Shown one piece after another: positions 28,292-37,595 of a stretch of 64,000 nucleotides of DNA. Each line of letters starts with the position of its first letter. The stretch's first letter is position 1. Made by a program: the position numbers and the translations under genes. Source of the DNA: Paraburkholderia ferrariae NBRC 106233 (lineage in GTDB: Bacteria; Pseudomonadota; Gammaproteobacteria; Burkholderiales; Burkholderiaceae). The notes beneath the pieces were generated by a model that was given only the letters and a program-made list of their open reading frames with translations, was not told the origin of the DNA and did no database searches. Where the stretch lies: assembly GCF_000685035.1 (NCBI RefSeq), contig NZ_BAYB01000011.1, positions 275,552 through 339,551 on the forward strand, written 5' to 3'.

Positions 28292-28921
28292 CTATTTCCG
28301 GCGGCCGGCGGTGGCCTTGCCCGGCGCAGGGTCTTTCGTGCGGGGGCGCCTGCGCGGAGGGCTTGCCAGCCCGGGTGCGGCATCGGGCCGCGTTTCGGCT
28401 GCCGCCGCCGCGCTATCGGCATCCGGAGGCAGTGCCGCGAGCGGCAGGGGCAGGGGCAGGGGTACGGGTAGCGGCGGCGCCGGCCGGCGCCCGGTCAGTT
28501 CTGCCCAGCGCTTTTCCAGCGCACCTTGCGCCATCGGCTTGATGACGGTGCCCGAGCTCTGCGCATCCCATGTTTGCACCGAGAACGGATGCACGCGCAG
28601 CGCGTCGCGGCCTATCACGACCTCGCGGTTCGCATCGACGAGCCAGTCGTAGACGAAGTCGATGCACAGCCGGTAGCCGCGCTTGTAGGCGGGATCGGGC
28701 ACCTCGTAGGGCGCGCGGGTCACGTAGCCCGAGCCGAACAGCCCGCGCGGTTCGGACGCGACCCGATGCACGAACACGCGGTCGCCCGGCAGGATGCCGC
28801 GGGCGAAGCCGCAGCCCCAGGTGTCGGCGACGGCAACACCCGCTTGCACGCGTTGCGCGAGCTCGGGCAGTTCGGGCCAGGGCCACTTCTTGGGGCTCCA
28901 GATGAGCAGGAAGGCGGGCAT
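28292..28921 (-). CDS. PUA-like (EVE-type) domain protein with low-complexity tail
   Basis: 209 residues. The first ~140 read like the PUA-like domains that often precede HNH or methyl-DNA nuclease domains: MPAFLLIWSPKKWPWPELPE at the start, DTWGCGFARGILPGDRVFVH, then RGLFGSGYVTRAPYEVPD. Such folds bind modified bases in RNA or DNA. Here no nuclease follows; instead there is a Pro/Leu repeat (PLPVPLPLPLPL) and an Ala-rich stretch, then a basic end (PRRRPRTKDPAP). It lies 210 bp upstream of hemL. Function inferred from fold resemblance only. Confidence 0.6.
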   Translation of the reverse strand: MPAFLLIWSPKKWPWPELPELAQRVQAGVAVADTWGCGFARGILPGDRVFVHRVASEPRGLFGSGYVTRAPYEVPDPAYKRGYRLCIDFVYDWLVDANREVVIGRDALRVHPFSVQTWDAQSSGTVIKPMAQGALEKRWAELTGRRPAPPLPVPLPLPLPLAALPPDADSAAAAAETRPDAAPGLASPPRRRPRTKDPAPGKATAGRRK

Positions 28922-29145
28922 CGTTCGCGGTGGCTGAAAAGAAGGTCGGAAGGGGGCAGCGAAAAGCGGGCAGCTTACCGCGAAGCCGGCCGGTGCGGCA
29001 TCGCCTGCGTCGCTTGCGACATCGTGGCGTTTTTAAGCGTCGGGTACAATTGTTAGCTTCGACGCCGCTTTGCGCCATCCGCGCGGCGCGCCTATAACCG
29101 ATGCAGCCGCGGCGTACCGCCCGCGGCCCGCTCCCGCGCCTGTCC

Positions 29146-30381
29146 ATGCCTCATTCCACCCGCCGCCGGCCCGACCTCCGGCTGATCCTGTTGCTCGGCG
29201 CACTCGCGGCCTGCGGCCCGCTCGCGACGGACATGTACTTGCCGAGCCTGCCGGGCATCGCCCAGGCGTTCGGCGTCTCCACCGCGGCCGCGGCCGCGAC
29301 GCTCACGAGCTTCATGGCCGGCTTCTCGGTCGGCATGTTGTTGTACGGCCCGCTCTCCGACGCGTATGGCCGGCGCCCCGTGCTGCTCGGCGGCATTGCG
29401 CTCTTCACGGTGGCGAGCATTGCGTGCTGGCTGTCGTTCTCGGTGGGCGAACTCGTGGTCGTGCGCTTTCTGCAGGCGCTTGGCGCGGGCGCGGCTTCGG
29501 TGCTGGCGCGCGCCATTGCGCGCGACGCGCACGAGCCCTCCGACGCCGCCAAAGTGCTTTCGATGGTTGCGATCGTCACTTCGATCGGGCCGCTGCTCGC
29601 CCCGCTGATCGGCGGGCAGTTGCTGCTGATCGGCGGCTGGCGCGTGGTGTTCGTCGCGCTCACGCTCTTCGGCCTCGCCTGCGCGGTGATGGCCTGGCTG
29701 CGCGTGCCGGAGACGTGGCCGCCCGAGAAGCGCGAAAGCGCCGCCGTGCTGCGCTCGTTCGCGGCTTACGGGCGTCTGCTGCGCGACCCGCTCGTATGGG
29801 GGCACATGCTCTGCGGCGGCATGGCGTTCGCCTCGATGTTCACGTACATCTCGGCCACGCCCTTCGTCTATATCGAGTATTTCCACGTTTCGCCGCAGCA
29901 CTACGGGCTCTTCTTCGGCATGAACGTCTTCGGCATCATGCTCGGCAATTTCCTGAACACGCGCTTCATCGGCCGCATGGGCACGCTGCGCATGGTGTCG
30001 ATCGCCTCGAAGGTCAGCATCGTCGCTTCGTTCTTTGTCGCGCTGATGTGCGTGACGGGCTGGGGCGGGTTGTGGTCGATCGTCGCGGGGCTTTTCTTCG
30101 TGGTGAGCGTGGTGGGGCTCTTGAGCGCGAACTGCGCGACCGATCTGATGTATCGCTACCCCGTGAACGCGGGGGCGGCCGCGGCCGTGTTCGGCGCGGC
30201 CCAACTGGGCCTCGGCGCCTTTGCGAGCGCGGTGGTGGGGTGGTTTCCGGGCGTCTCGCCGCTCGGCATGGGCTGCACGATCGGCGTGTGCGGCGCGATG
30301 ACGTGGGTGGGGCGCAGCGTCGTCGTGAAATGGCACGGCCGGCCCGCGCCGGGGCACAAAACGCAGCCTGCTTCGACGTAA
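29146..30381 (+). CDS. MFS drug-resistance transporter, Bcr/CflA family
   Basis: 411 residues and about twelve membrane segments. DMYLPSLPGIAQAFGVS near residue 27 is the Bcr/CflA signature, and GPLSDAYGRRPVLLGG is the MFS A-motif; RDAHEPSDAAKVLSMVAIVT after helix 4 is also typical. These are proton-driven exporters of compounds such as bicyclomycin and chloramphenicol; the actual substrate is open. An upstream ATG at 29101 would add 15 residues; the one at 29146 fits the family better. The gene ends before a terminator shared with glk/hexR. Confidence 0.9.
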   Translation: MPHSTRRRPDLRLILLLGALAACGPLATDMYLPSLPGIAQAFGVSTAAAAATLTSFMAGFSVGMLLYGPLSDAYGRRPVLLGGIALFTVASIACWLSFSVGELVVVRFLQALGAGAASVLARAIARDAHEPSDAAKVLSMVAIVTSIGPLLAPLIGGQLLLIGGWRVVFVALTLFGLACAVMAWLRVPETWPPEKRESAAVLRSFAAYGRLLRDPLVWGHMLCGGMAFASMFTYISATPFVYIEYFHVSPQHYGLFFGMNVFGIMLGNFLNTRFIGRMGTLRMVSIASKVSIVASFFVALMCVTGWGGLWSIVAGLFFVVSVVGLLSANCATDLMYRYPVNAGAAAAVFGAAQLGLGAFASAVVGWFPGVSPLGMGCTIGVCGAMTWVGRSVVVKWHGRPAPGHKTQPAST

Positions 30382-30440
30382 ATGCGAGTCAATGCGCGTC
30401 ATCTCCGATGGCAGTGCCTCGGGCGCGCCGCAGCAACGAA

Positions 30441-30469
30441 AATGGGACGCCGAGGCGTCCCATTGTTTT
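30441..30469. terminator. Bidirectional terminator between MFS gene and glk/hexR
   Basis: Stem AATGGGACGCC (30441-30451) with GGCGTCCCATT (30454-30464), two-base loop, GTTTT after it and AAAA before it. A 12-base tandem repeat (TTTTGACTGCCG) follows at about 30466-30490. Confidence 0.85.
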
Positions 30470-30505
30470 GACTGCCGTTTTGACTGCCGGCGGCGCGTGA
30501 GCCGC

Positions 30506-32422
30506 TCAGTCGCGCGCCGTCGATGACGCTCCGTGGCTCAGCCAGTCGAGCACGGCGGAGGCATCGTCGTCGGCATGCTCGCGCGCGCGTTCGACGGCAT
30601 CGTGCATTTCGCCCTCCGACGAAGCCCGGCGGATCGCCACGCCCACCGCGAGGATGTCGATCATCAACAGGTGCAGGATGCGCGAGATCATCGAAAGCTG
30701 CGACTCGCGCATCTCGATGTGATCCGTCTCCAGCGCCACGGTCGCGCGCCGAGCGAGCGGCGTGTTGCTCGAGGTGATCGCAATGACCTGCGCGCCGGCC
30801 TGCATGGCCACGTCCAGCACGCGCAGCAGTTCGGGCGCGCGGCCCGACTTCGACACCGCCACGATCACGTCGCCCTTGCCGAGCAGCGCGGCCGAGGCCG
30901 CCTGCATGTACAGGTCGCCGTAGGCGATGGTCGGGATGCCGAAACGGAAGAACTTGTAGTGCGCGTCCTGCGCGACGATGTGCGAGTTGCCGAGACCGTA
31001 GAACTCGATGCGGCGCGCGCCGTTGAGCAGCGAGATGGCCTGCTCGACGTGCTCGAAGTTCAGATGCTCGCGCAACTGCAGGATCGCCGAGACGGTGTTG
31101 TCGAGCACCTTCGCGCCGAAGTCCGTCGCCGTGTCGCCGAGGTGCACCTGGCTGTGGCTCACGGGAATCGTGCCCGTGAGGCCCGTGGCGAGCTTGAGCT
31201 TGAAGTCCGAGAGGCCCTGGCAGCCCAGCGAGCGGCAGAAGCGGATCACCGTGGGCTGGCTCACGTCGGCCTTGCGCGCGATATCGACGATCGGGTCGTT
31301 GATGATCGAGCGCGGATGGTTCAGGGCGAGGTCGGCCACGCGGCGCTCGGCCGGCGTGAGCGCGTCGCGCATCTGGCGAATGCGCTCGAACACGGCCGAG
31401 GAGCCGCCGCCGGCGCGGTTCGCCAGTTGCTCCGCGAGGATCGCGGAAACGCCGAGGAACGCCGGATACTCGGCGGTGATGACGTAGGTGGGAATGTTCG
31501 CGAGATAGGCGTCGAAGCGGCCCTTGGCTTCGAAGCGCTGGCGGAACGACGAGCGCGTAAAGAGTTCGCCGAGGCGCGGCACCACGCCGCCGCCGATGTA
31601 GATGCCGCCGAGCGAGCCGAGCGTCATCGCGATGTTGCCCGCGAAGCTGCCGAGGATGCCGCAGAAGCACTCGACGGTTTCGAGCGCGAGCGCGTCGCCT
31701 TCGTGCGCGCGCTGGACGACGTCGGCCGTATCGAGGTTGGCGGCCACGCGCTTCTTGTCGCGCGCGGCGAGCGCGCGGTAGATGATCTCCACGCCGGGGC
31801 CCGCGCACACGCGCTCGAACGAGACATGCGGCCACTTCTTGCGCGCGAACTGCAGCACGAGATCTTCGCGCTCGTCCTGGGGCGAGAAGCTTGCGTGGCC
31901 GCCTTCGCTGCCGAGCGCGATCCAGCGGTCGTCGGCGGGGATGAGGCCCGAGACGCCGAGGCCCGTGCCCGGGCCGAGCAGGCCGATCACGCTGTTCTGG
32001 CGGCGCTGGCCGCCGCCCACCTGGACGCGCTGGGCGTCGGTCAGGCCCGGCAGCGCCATGGCGAGCGCGGTGAAGTCGTTCACGACCAGCAGCGTATCGA
32101 AGCCGAGCGCGCGGCGCGTGGCTTCGATCGAGAAGGTCCAGTCGTGATTGGTCATGCGCACCTGGTCGCCATCGACCGGGTTCGCAATTGCGATTGCCGC
32201 GTGATTCACGCGGCCGATCTTCGTGTCCTTGAGATATTGCTGGATCACCTCCGCGACGCCGGGGTAGTCGGTGCACGGATAAACGCGCACCTGGCCGATC
32301 TCGCCCGGCCCGGTTTCGAGCGCAAAGCGCGCGTTGGTACCGCCGATATCGGCGAGCAGCCTCGGTCCGTCGGCGTGCTGGCCCGCGCCCGGGGCGGTTT
32401 TATTAGGCACACCAGTAGACAT
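30506..32422 (-). CDS. glk: Glucokinase fused to RpiR/HexR-type regulator
   Basis: 638 residues in two parts. Residues ~20-340 are a glucokinase: [58 protein letters not shown]. Residues ~345-425 are an RpiR helix-turn-helix ([40 protein letters not shown]) and ~460-600 an SIS sugar-phosphate-binding domain ([40 protein letters not shown]). It would phosphorylate glucose and, through the regulator half, sense a phosphosugar (KDPG in HexR) to control zwf. Such fusions are known in Burkholderia. Its ATG overlaps the end of pgl by 20 bases. Confidence 0.95.
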   Translation of the reverse strand: MSTGVPNKTAPGAGQHADGPRLLADIGGTNARFALETGPGEIGQVRVYPCTDYPGVAEVIQQYLKDTKIGRVNHAAIAIANPVDGDQVRMTNHDWTFSIEATRRALGFDTLLVVNDFTALAMALPGLTDAQRVQVGGGQRRQNSVIGLLGPGTGLGVSGLIPADDRWIALGSEGGHASFSPQDEREDLVLQFARKKWPHVSFERVCAGPGVEIIYRALAARDKKRVAANLDTADVVQRAHEGDALALETVECFCGILGSFAGNIAMTLGSLGGIYIGGGVVPRLGELFTRSSFRQRFEAKGRFDAYLANIPTYVITAEYPAFLGVSAILAEQLANRAGGGSSAVFERIRQMRDALTPAERRVADLALNHPRSIINDPIVDIARKADVSQPTVIRFCRSLGCQGLSDFKLKLATGLTGTIPVSHSQVHLGDTATDFGAKVLDNTVSAILQLREHLNFEHVEQAISLLNGARRIEFYGLGNSHIVAQDAHYKFFRFGIPTIAYGDLYMQAASAALLGKGDVIVAVSKSGRAPELLRVLDVAMQAGAQVIAITSSNTPLARRATVALETDHIEMRESQLSMISRILHLLMIDILAVGVAIRRASSEGEMHDAVERAREHADDDASAVLDWLSHGASSTARD

Positions 32423-33104
32423 CGAGTCTCACTCCCTTGTCGTTCGCCAGCTTCGAAATGGCGTTGTTCTGTTCGGCCGCGGCGGCTTGTTGCAGGACTT
32501 CCAGCTTGCGCTGGCCGGCGATCAGCAGGAACAGGCGATCGACCTGGCGCAGCGCCTGCATCGACCACGAGACGCGCGCATGCGGCGCGGCCTGCGGATG
32601 GACGGCCACGAACGGGCGCGCCGTGGTGATCGCTTCGTGCCACTCGGGCGCGTCCGCGAAGATCGACGCCGTGTGGCCGTCCTCGCCCATGCCGAGCACG
32701 GCGACGTCGGGCAGGAGGCGCTGCGGGTCGGCGTTGAGCGCGGCCACGTGGGCGTCCAGCGTCTGGCTCACGTCCACGAGCGGCAGAAAGCGCGCCTGCG
32801 CCGCTTCGTTCTTCAGCAGCGTTTCATGCACGAGGCGCGCGTTGCTGGCCGGGTCCGTTTCCGGCACCCAGCGGTCGTCCACGAGCGTGATGTCGGTGCG
32901 GGCCCAGTCGAAGCGGTGCGTCGAAAGGGCTTCGAGGAAGGGGCGCGGGCTCGTGCCGCCGGAGACGGCGAGCGTCGCACGGCGCGCGCCGGTGCCCGGC
33001 GCGGCGGTTTGAGCGGCGAGCGACGCATGTAGCGCATCGCCCACGGCTCGCGCCAGCGCGTCGGATTGGACGCGCGGGTCGTCGAATACGTGAAGCTCGA
33101 TCAC
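32403..33104 (-). CDS. pgl: 6-phosphogluconolactonase
   Basis: 233 residues. It hydrolyses 6-phosphogluconolactone made by Zwf. Motifs [34 protein letters not shown] and [19 protein letters not shown] are the family signature. The start is GTG at 33102-33104, directly behind a GGAGGAGAA ribosome binding site; the longer open frame upstream crosses zwf. It sits between zwf (99 bp upstream) and glk/hexR, which it overlaps, so the three form one operon. Confidence 0.95.
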   Translation of the reverse strand: MIELHVFDDPRVQSDALARAVGDALHASLAAQTAAPGTGARRATLAVSGGTSPRPFLEALSTHRFDWARTDITLVDDRWVPETDPASNARLVHETLLKNEAAQARFLPLVDVSQTLDAHVAALNADPQRLLPDVAVLGMGEDGHTASIFADAPEWHEAITTARPFVAVHPQAAPHARVSWSMQALRQVDRLFLLIAGQRKLEVLQQAAAAEQNNAISKLANDKGVRLDVYWCA

Positions 33105-33202
33105 TTCTCCTCCATGCAGCTTTTTTGTAGATATCGGTCGGTTTCCATCAATCAGTCGGTTCCGGCGCGCGCGCGAGGCGCGCATGCCGTTTCGCATCGT
33201 GT

Positions 33203-34669
33203 TCAGTTCTCTTCTTCGAGCCAGCAGGTGCCGTGCTGCGCGAGCATCGCACTCGATGCCGCGGGGCCCCACGTGCCGGCCGCATAGGGCTTCGGCGCGC
33301 GCGTGGAGGCGGCCCACTCGTTCAGGATCGGTTCGACCCATTTCCATGCCGCTTCCTGCTCGTCGCGGCGCACGAAGAGCGCGAGGCGCCCGTTGATCAC
33401 GTCGAGCAGCAGGCGCTGATACGCCTCCATCTGGCCTTCGCGGAAGAACTGGTCGAACGCGAGATCCAGATGCACGCTCGCGAGGTTCATCCCTTCGCCG
33501 GGCTGCTTCGCGAGGCAGTAGAGGCGGATGTTCTCGTTCGGCTGCAGGCGGATCACGAGGCGGTTCGCGCCGGGGCGCAGCGCGGGCGCGCCGAGCGCCG
33601 AGTGCGGCACGGGGCGGAAATTCACGACGATTTCCGCCACGCGGTCCGCGAGCCGCTTGCCGGTGCGCAGGAAGAACGGCACGCCGGCCCAGCGCCAGTT
33701 TTCGATCTCGACCTTGAGGGCAACGAAGGTTTCGGTGCGGCTGTCGGGCTTCACGCCGGCTTCGGTCGCATAGGCCGGCACGGCCTGGCCGCGGATCACA
33801 CCGGCATGATACTGGCCGCGCACCGCCACCTTGCTGATGTCGACGGCGTCGATGGGCTTGAGCGCGCGCAGCACGCGCAGCTTCTCGTCGCGCACCGAGT
33901 CTGAGTCCATCGAATGCGGCGGCTCCATCGCGACGATCGAGAGCAGTTGCAACAGGTGATTCTGCACCATGTCGCGCAGCGCGCCGGTATTGTCGTAAAA
34001 GTCGCCGCGCGCCTCGACGCCGAGTTCTTCCGCAATCGTGATCTGGATGCTCTCCACCCATTCGCGGCGCCACAGCGGCTCGAAGAGGGCGTTGCCGAAG
34101 CGCAGCGCGAGCAGGTTCTGCACCGGCTCCTTGCCGAGGTAGTGGTCGATCCGGTAGATCTGGCCTTCGCTGAAGATCTCGCCCACCGCGTCGTTGATCG
34201 CATTGGACGACTTCAGATCGTAGCCGAGCGGCTTTTCCAGCACGATGCGCGAGTTCTCGTTCAGGCCGACCGCGGCGAGCGCGCGGCAGATCGGCACGAA
34301 CAGCGACGGACCCGTGGCGAGATAGAACACGCGGATGCCGGGCATCGTCTCGATGGCGTCGCGCAGCATCACGAAATCTTCGGCGCGCGAGAGATCGAGC
34401 TTCACATAGTCGATGCGCGCGAGAAAGCTCGCCCATGCGGCTTCGTCGATGCCGTTCTTCGCGACGTGCGGCCGCACGTGCTGATCGACCCACTGGATGT
34501 ACTCGTCGCGGTTTTCCTCGTGACGCGTGACGCCCACGATCCGGCCCGACTCGGCCAGCATGCCTGAACGGTGCGCTTCATACAGGGCCGGCAGGATCTT
34601 GCGCATCGACAGGTCGCCGGTAGCGCCAAAGAGCACGAACGTGAAGCCCGAATCGGTCTGCAATTGCAT
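33203..34669 (-). CDS. zwf: Glucose-6-phosphate 1-dehydrogenase
   Basis: 488 residues. It oxidises glucose 6-phosphate to the lactone, feeding the Entner-Doudoroff and pentose phosphate routes. FVLFGATGDLSMRKILPALY is the nucleotide-binding start, and IYRIDHYLGKEPVQNLLALR holds the active-site motif RIDHYLGKE. The start is the ATG at 34667-34669 with GGAG six bases upstream; the frame stays open to 34747 but that part lacks homology. First gene of zwf-pgl-glk/hexR, driven from the promoter at 34751-34778. Confidence 0.96.
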   Translation of the reverse strand: MQLQTDSGFTFVLFGATGDLSMRKILPALYEAHRSGMLAESGRIVGVTRHEENRDEYIQWVDQHVRPHVAKNGIDEAAWASFLARIDYVKLDLSRAEDFVMLRDAIETMPGIRVFYLATGPSLFVPICRALAAVGLNENSRIVLEKPLGYDLKSSNAINDAVGEIFSEGQIYRIDHYLGKEPVQNLLALRFGNALFEPLWRREWVESIQITIAEELGVEARGDFYDNTGALRDMVQNHLLQLLSIVAMEPPHSMDSDSVRDEKLRVLRALKPIDAVDISKVAVRGQYHAGVIRGQAVPAYATEAGVKPDSRTETFVALKVEIENWRWAGVPFFLRTGKRLADRVAEIVVNFRPVPHSALGAPALRPGANRLVIRLQPNENIRLYCLAKQPGEGMNLASVHLDLAFDQFFREGQMEAYQRLLLDVINGRLALFVRRDEQEAAWKWVEPILNEWAASTRAPKPYAAGTWGPAASSAMLAQHGTCWLEEEN

Positions 34670-34750
34670 AGTCTCCGTCACAAGTCCTGGGGAGGCCGCT
34701 GGTGGGGGTGTCGGGCGGCCGTAGTCCGATAAAATTTTTTTTGACACTGA

Positions 34751-34778
34751 ATTGTAGTTTAACTACAATCCAAATCAA
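34751..34778 (-). promoter_or_regulatory. zwf promoter overlapped by HexR-type operator
   Basis: On the minus strand, TTGATT (34773-34778), a 16-bp spacer and TACAAT (34751-34756) form a sigma-70 promoter. A perfect 15-bp palindrome, TGTAGTTTAACTACA (34753-34767), covers the -10 and spacer. It matches the known HexR consensus type (TGTAAT-N3-ATTACA) apart from one base per half. Bound repressor would block polymerase. Confidence 0.8.
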
Positions 34779-35236
34779 GAGGTAACGTTCATTCGATGAA
34801 AAAAGCGTGCTGCCCGGTGTCAAAAGGCGGATTGGCGCGATTTCGCGAGCGGACGGAACACCCCTCATGTTAAAGGACATTGAAATTGTCGATGCGCGAG
34901 CCGGACGGCCGTCTCGCCCGCATGAGGGGTAGCCGCGTGACGCAGGCGGCACCTCGACCTGCCGCGGGAAAAGACCAACGCGAACTTGCCCGCCGGCCGG
35001 TGAAAATCAAAAGAGGAGACAGTCACTTGCATTCCGTACCACTCATCTCTTGAGCGTCCAGCGGCCGGACACCGGCTCGCGGTTCGCGCGCGTTTCATGA
35101 AAACACGCGTGCGGCACTCCGGCGCCCGACCGTCCAGTGTTTTGCCTGTTTTTTGTGCCTGTTTTAACCACACTGCACCCTGGCGACATCAGGGGCCATC
35201 TGTTTTTACTGTTCAGGTGTCTGGAGGAGATAAGCA
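34779..35236. other. Divergent intergenic region between zwf and sugar transporter operon
   Basis: 458 bases. A GGAGGAG ribosome binding site at 35223-35229 serves the binding-protein gene. A repeated TGCCTGTTTT lies near 35142-35166. I could not fix the promoter of the transporter operon and saw no second HexR-type palindrome. Confidence 0.4.
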
Positions 35237-36484
35237 ATGAAATTCCGAGCGATCATGGGCGCCCTGTGCGCCGCAGGTCTGATGGGCGGCGTCGTAACGG
35301 CGCAGGCAGCCGAGTCCCTCGAAGTGCTGCACTGGTGGACTTCGGGCGGCGAATCGAAGGCCGTCGGCGTGCTCAAGGACGACATGCAGAAGCAGGGCTA
35401 TGTGTGGAAGGACTTCGCGGTCGCCGGTGGTGCGGGCGCGGCGGCCATGACCGCACTGAAGACCCAGGTGATTTCGGGCAACGCGCCGAGCGCCGCCCAG
35501 ATCAAGGGTCCGCTGATCCAGGAATGGGCCGAGCAGGGCGTGCTGGTGCCGATCGATGCGGCCGCCACCGACTGGAAGGCCAACCTGCCGCCGCAAATCG
35601 ACAAGATCATGCACGCGGACGGCCACTACGTTGCCGCGCCGTTCTCGGTGCACCGCGTGAACTGGCTGTGGATCAACAAGGCCGCGCTCGACAAGGTGGG
35701 CGGCAAGGCGCCGACCACGTGGCCGGAATTCTTCGCGCTGGCCGACAAGCTGAAGGCCGCGGGCTACCAGCCGGTCGCCGCCGGCGGCCAGCCGTGGCAG
35801 GACCTGACGCTGTGGGAAGACGTGGTCCTCTCGCAAGGCGCGGACTTCTACAAGAAGGCGCTGGTCGATCTGGACCAGAAGACCCTCACGTCGCAGCAGA
35901 TGGTCGGCGTGTTCGACACGGTCCGCAAGATCGAGTCGTACATGGATAACGGCCGCACGGGCCGCGACTGGAACCTCGCCACGGCCATGGTCATCAACGG
36001 CAAGGCCGGCATGCAGTTCATGGGCGACTGGGCGAAGGGCGAGTTCGCGAACGCGAACAAGCAGCCGGGCAAGGACTATGTCTGCGCACCGGTGCCGGGC
36101 ACCGCGAAGTCGTACACCTTCAACGTGGACTCGTTCGTGTTCTTCCAGCAGAAGGACCAGAAGGCGGCCACGCCTGGCCAGCTCGCGCTCGCGAAGACCA
36201 TCATGAGCCCGTCGTTCCAGGAGCAGTTCAGCCTGTACAAGGGTTCGATCCCGGTCCGTCTGGGTGTGGACATGAGCAAGTTCGACGCGTGCGGCAAGCA
36301 GTCGTATGCGGATGAGCAGACCGCGATCAAGTCGGGCGGCTATGTGCCCTCGCTCGCTCACGGCATGGCTCAGCCGGATGCCACGGCAGGTGCGATCACC
36401 GACGTCGTGACGAAGTTCATGAACTCGGATCAGGACTCGAAGAGCGCAGTCGAAGCGCTCGCCAAGGCAGCAAAGACGAAGTAA
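35237..36484 (+). CDS. gtsA: Sugar ABC transporter, periplasmic binding protein (glucose/mannose type)
   Basis: 415 residues. A signal peptide (residues 1-24, cleavage after AQA) precedes a family-1 extracellular solute-binding fold: LEVLHWWTSGGESKAVGVLK, LWINKAALDKVGGKAPTTWP, MGDWAKGEFANANKQPG. It binds sugar in the periplasm and delivers it to the two permeases encoded next. Adjacent zwf, pgl and glk make glucose (and perhaps mannose) the likely substrate, as for Pseudomonas GtsA. The next gene starts 170 bp downstream. Confidence 0.9.
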   Translation: MKFRAIMGALCAAGLMGGVVTAQAAESLEVLHWWTSGGESKAVGVLKDDMQKQGYVWKDFAVAGGAGAAAMTALKTQVISGNAPSAAQIKGPLIQEWAEQGVLVPIDAAATDWKANLPPQIDKIMHADGHYVAAPFSVHRVNWLWINKAALDKVGGKAPTTWPEFFALADKLKAAGYQPVAAGGQPWQDLTLWEDVVLSQGADFYKKALVDLDQKTLTSQQMVGVFDTVRKIESYMDNGRTGRDWNLATAMVINGKAGMQFMGDWAKGEFANANKQPGKDYVCAPVPGTAKSYTFNVDSFVFFQQKDQKAATPGQLALAKTIMSPSFQEQFSLYKGSIPVRLGVDMSKFDACGKQSYADEQTAIKSGGYVPSLAHGMAQPDATAGAITDVVTKFMNSDQDSKSAVEALAKAAKTK

Positions 36485-36653
36485 GCAGGGTGAGCTCCGC
36501 GCGCGGTGCGACCGGTATTGCCGGCGCGCCGCGCGCGGCGCCCTGGGCATGACGGTTCACCCCGAACCTTTTCCCGTGCGAAACGGGCCGCCGCGGCGCT
36601 TCTCAAAGACAGCCACGGCCGGCGCCGTAACGTACCGTACCAGGAGTTGCGCA

Positions 36654-37595
36654 GTGACTGCTTCTCTTAGCGGCAACGGCAAGGCGGCCACGCCTGCTAC
36701 GCGCCGCACGTCGCCGATGGCGGCGCTCGCAGACCGCTGGATTCCGAAGCTGGTGCTTTCGCCCAGCATTCTGATCAGCCTCGTGTTCGTCTACGGCTTC
36801 ATTGCCGTCACCGGCTATATTTCGCTGTCCGATTCGCGATTGATGCCGCGCTACGATTTCGCAGGCTTCGAGCGCTACAGCGAGCTGTTCTCGAACGACG
36901 TCTGGTGGACGTCGGCGCAGAACCTCGGCTGGTTCGGCATTCCCTTTATTGCCATCTGCGTGTTTCTCGGCCTCTTTCTCGCGATCCTGCTCGATCAGCA
37001 GATTCGCCAGGAAGGCGCGCTGCGCGCGGTGTTCCTCTACCCGATGGCGCTCTCGTACATCGTGACGGGCACGGCCTGGCAGTGGATCTTCAATCCCGAC
37101 CTGGGCATTCAGCAGGTGCTGCACGACTGGGGCTGGACGAGCTTCCAGCTCGGCTGGCTCAACGACCCAAACAAGGCCATCTTCTGTATCGTGGTGGCGG
37201 CTGCCTGGCAGTCCACCGGCTTTTGCATGGCGCTCTTTCTCGCCGGCCTGCGCGGCGTGGACGGCGAAATCTTCAAGGCCGCCCAGGTGGACGGTGCGAC
37301 GCTGCCCACGATCTACCGCAAGATCGTGATTCCGGGCATGCGCCCCGTGTTCTTCTCGGTGCTGCTGATCCTGTGCCACATCACGATCAAGACGTTCGAC
37401 CTCGTCGTCGCGCTGACGGCGGGTGGCCCGGGAACGTCGTCGTCGCTGCCGGCCATCTTCATGTACACGTTTTCGTTCAATCGCGGGCAGCTCGGAGTGG
37501 GCGCCGCCTCGTCGATGATGATGCTCGCAACCGTCGTGGCCGTGCTCGTGCCGCTGATGTACCTGGAATCGAGGAGCACGCGCAATGCAGCCTAA
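36654..37595 (+). CDS. gtsB: Sugar ABC transporter, permease (MalF-like)
   Basis: 313 residues with six membrane segments. The EAA loop reads EIFKAAQVDGATLPTIYRKI near residue 205 and contacts the ATPase. The start is GTG at 36654, with AGGAG about nine bases upstream; the frame is open to 36549 but that part is Arg-rich and lacks homology. It ends 11 bases inside the next permease gene, indicating coupled translation. Confidence 0.92.
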   Translation: MTASLSGNGKAATPATRRTSPMAALADRWIPKLVLSPSILISLVFVYGFIAVTGYISLSDSRLMPRYDFAGFERYSELFSNDVWWTSAQNLGWFGIPFIAICVFLGLFLAILLDQQIRQEGALRAVFLYPMALSYIVTGTAWQWIFNPDLGIQQVLHDWGWTSFQLGWLNDPNKAIFCIVVAAAWQSTGFCMALFLAGLRGVDGEIFKAAQVDGATLPTIYRKIVIPGMRPVFFSVLLILCHITIKTFDLVVALTAGGPGTSSSLPAIFMYTFSFNRGQLGVGAASSMMMLATVVAVLVPLMYLESRSTRNAA

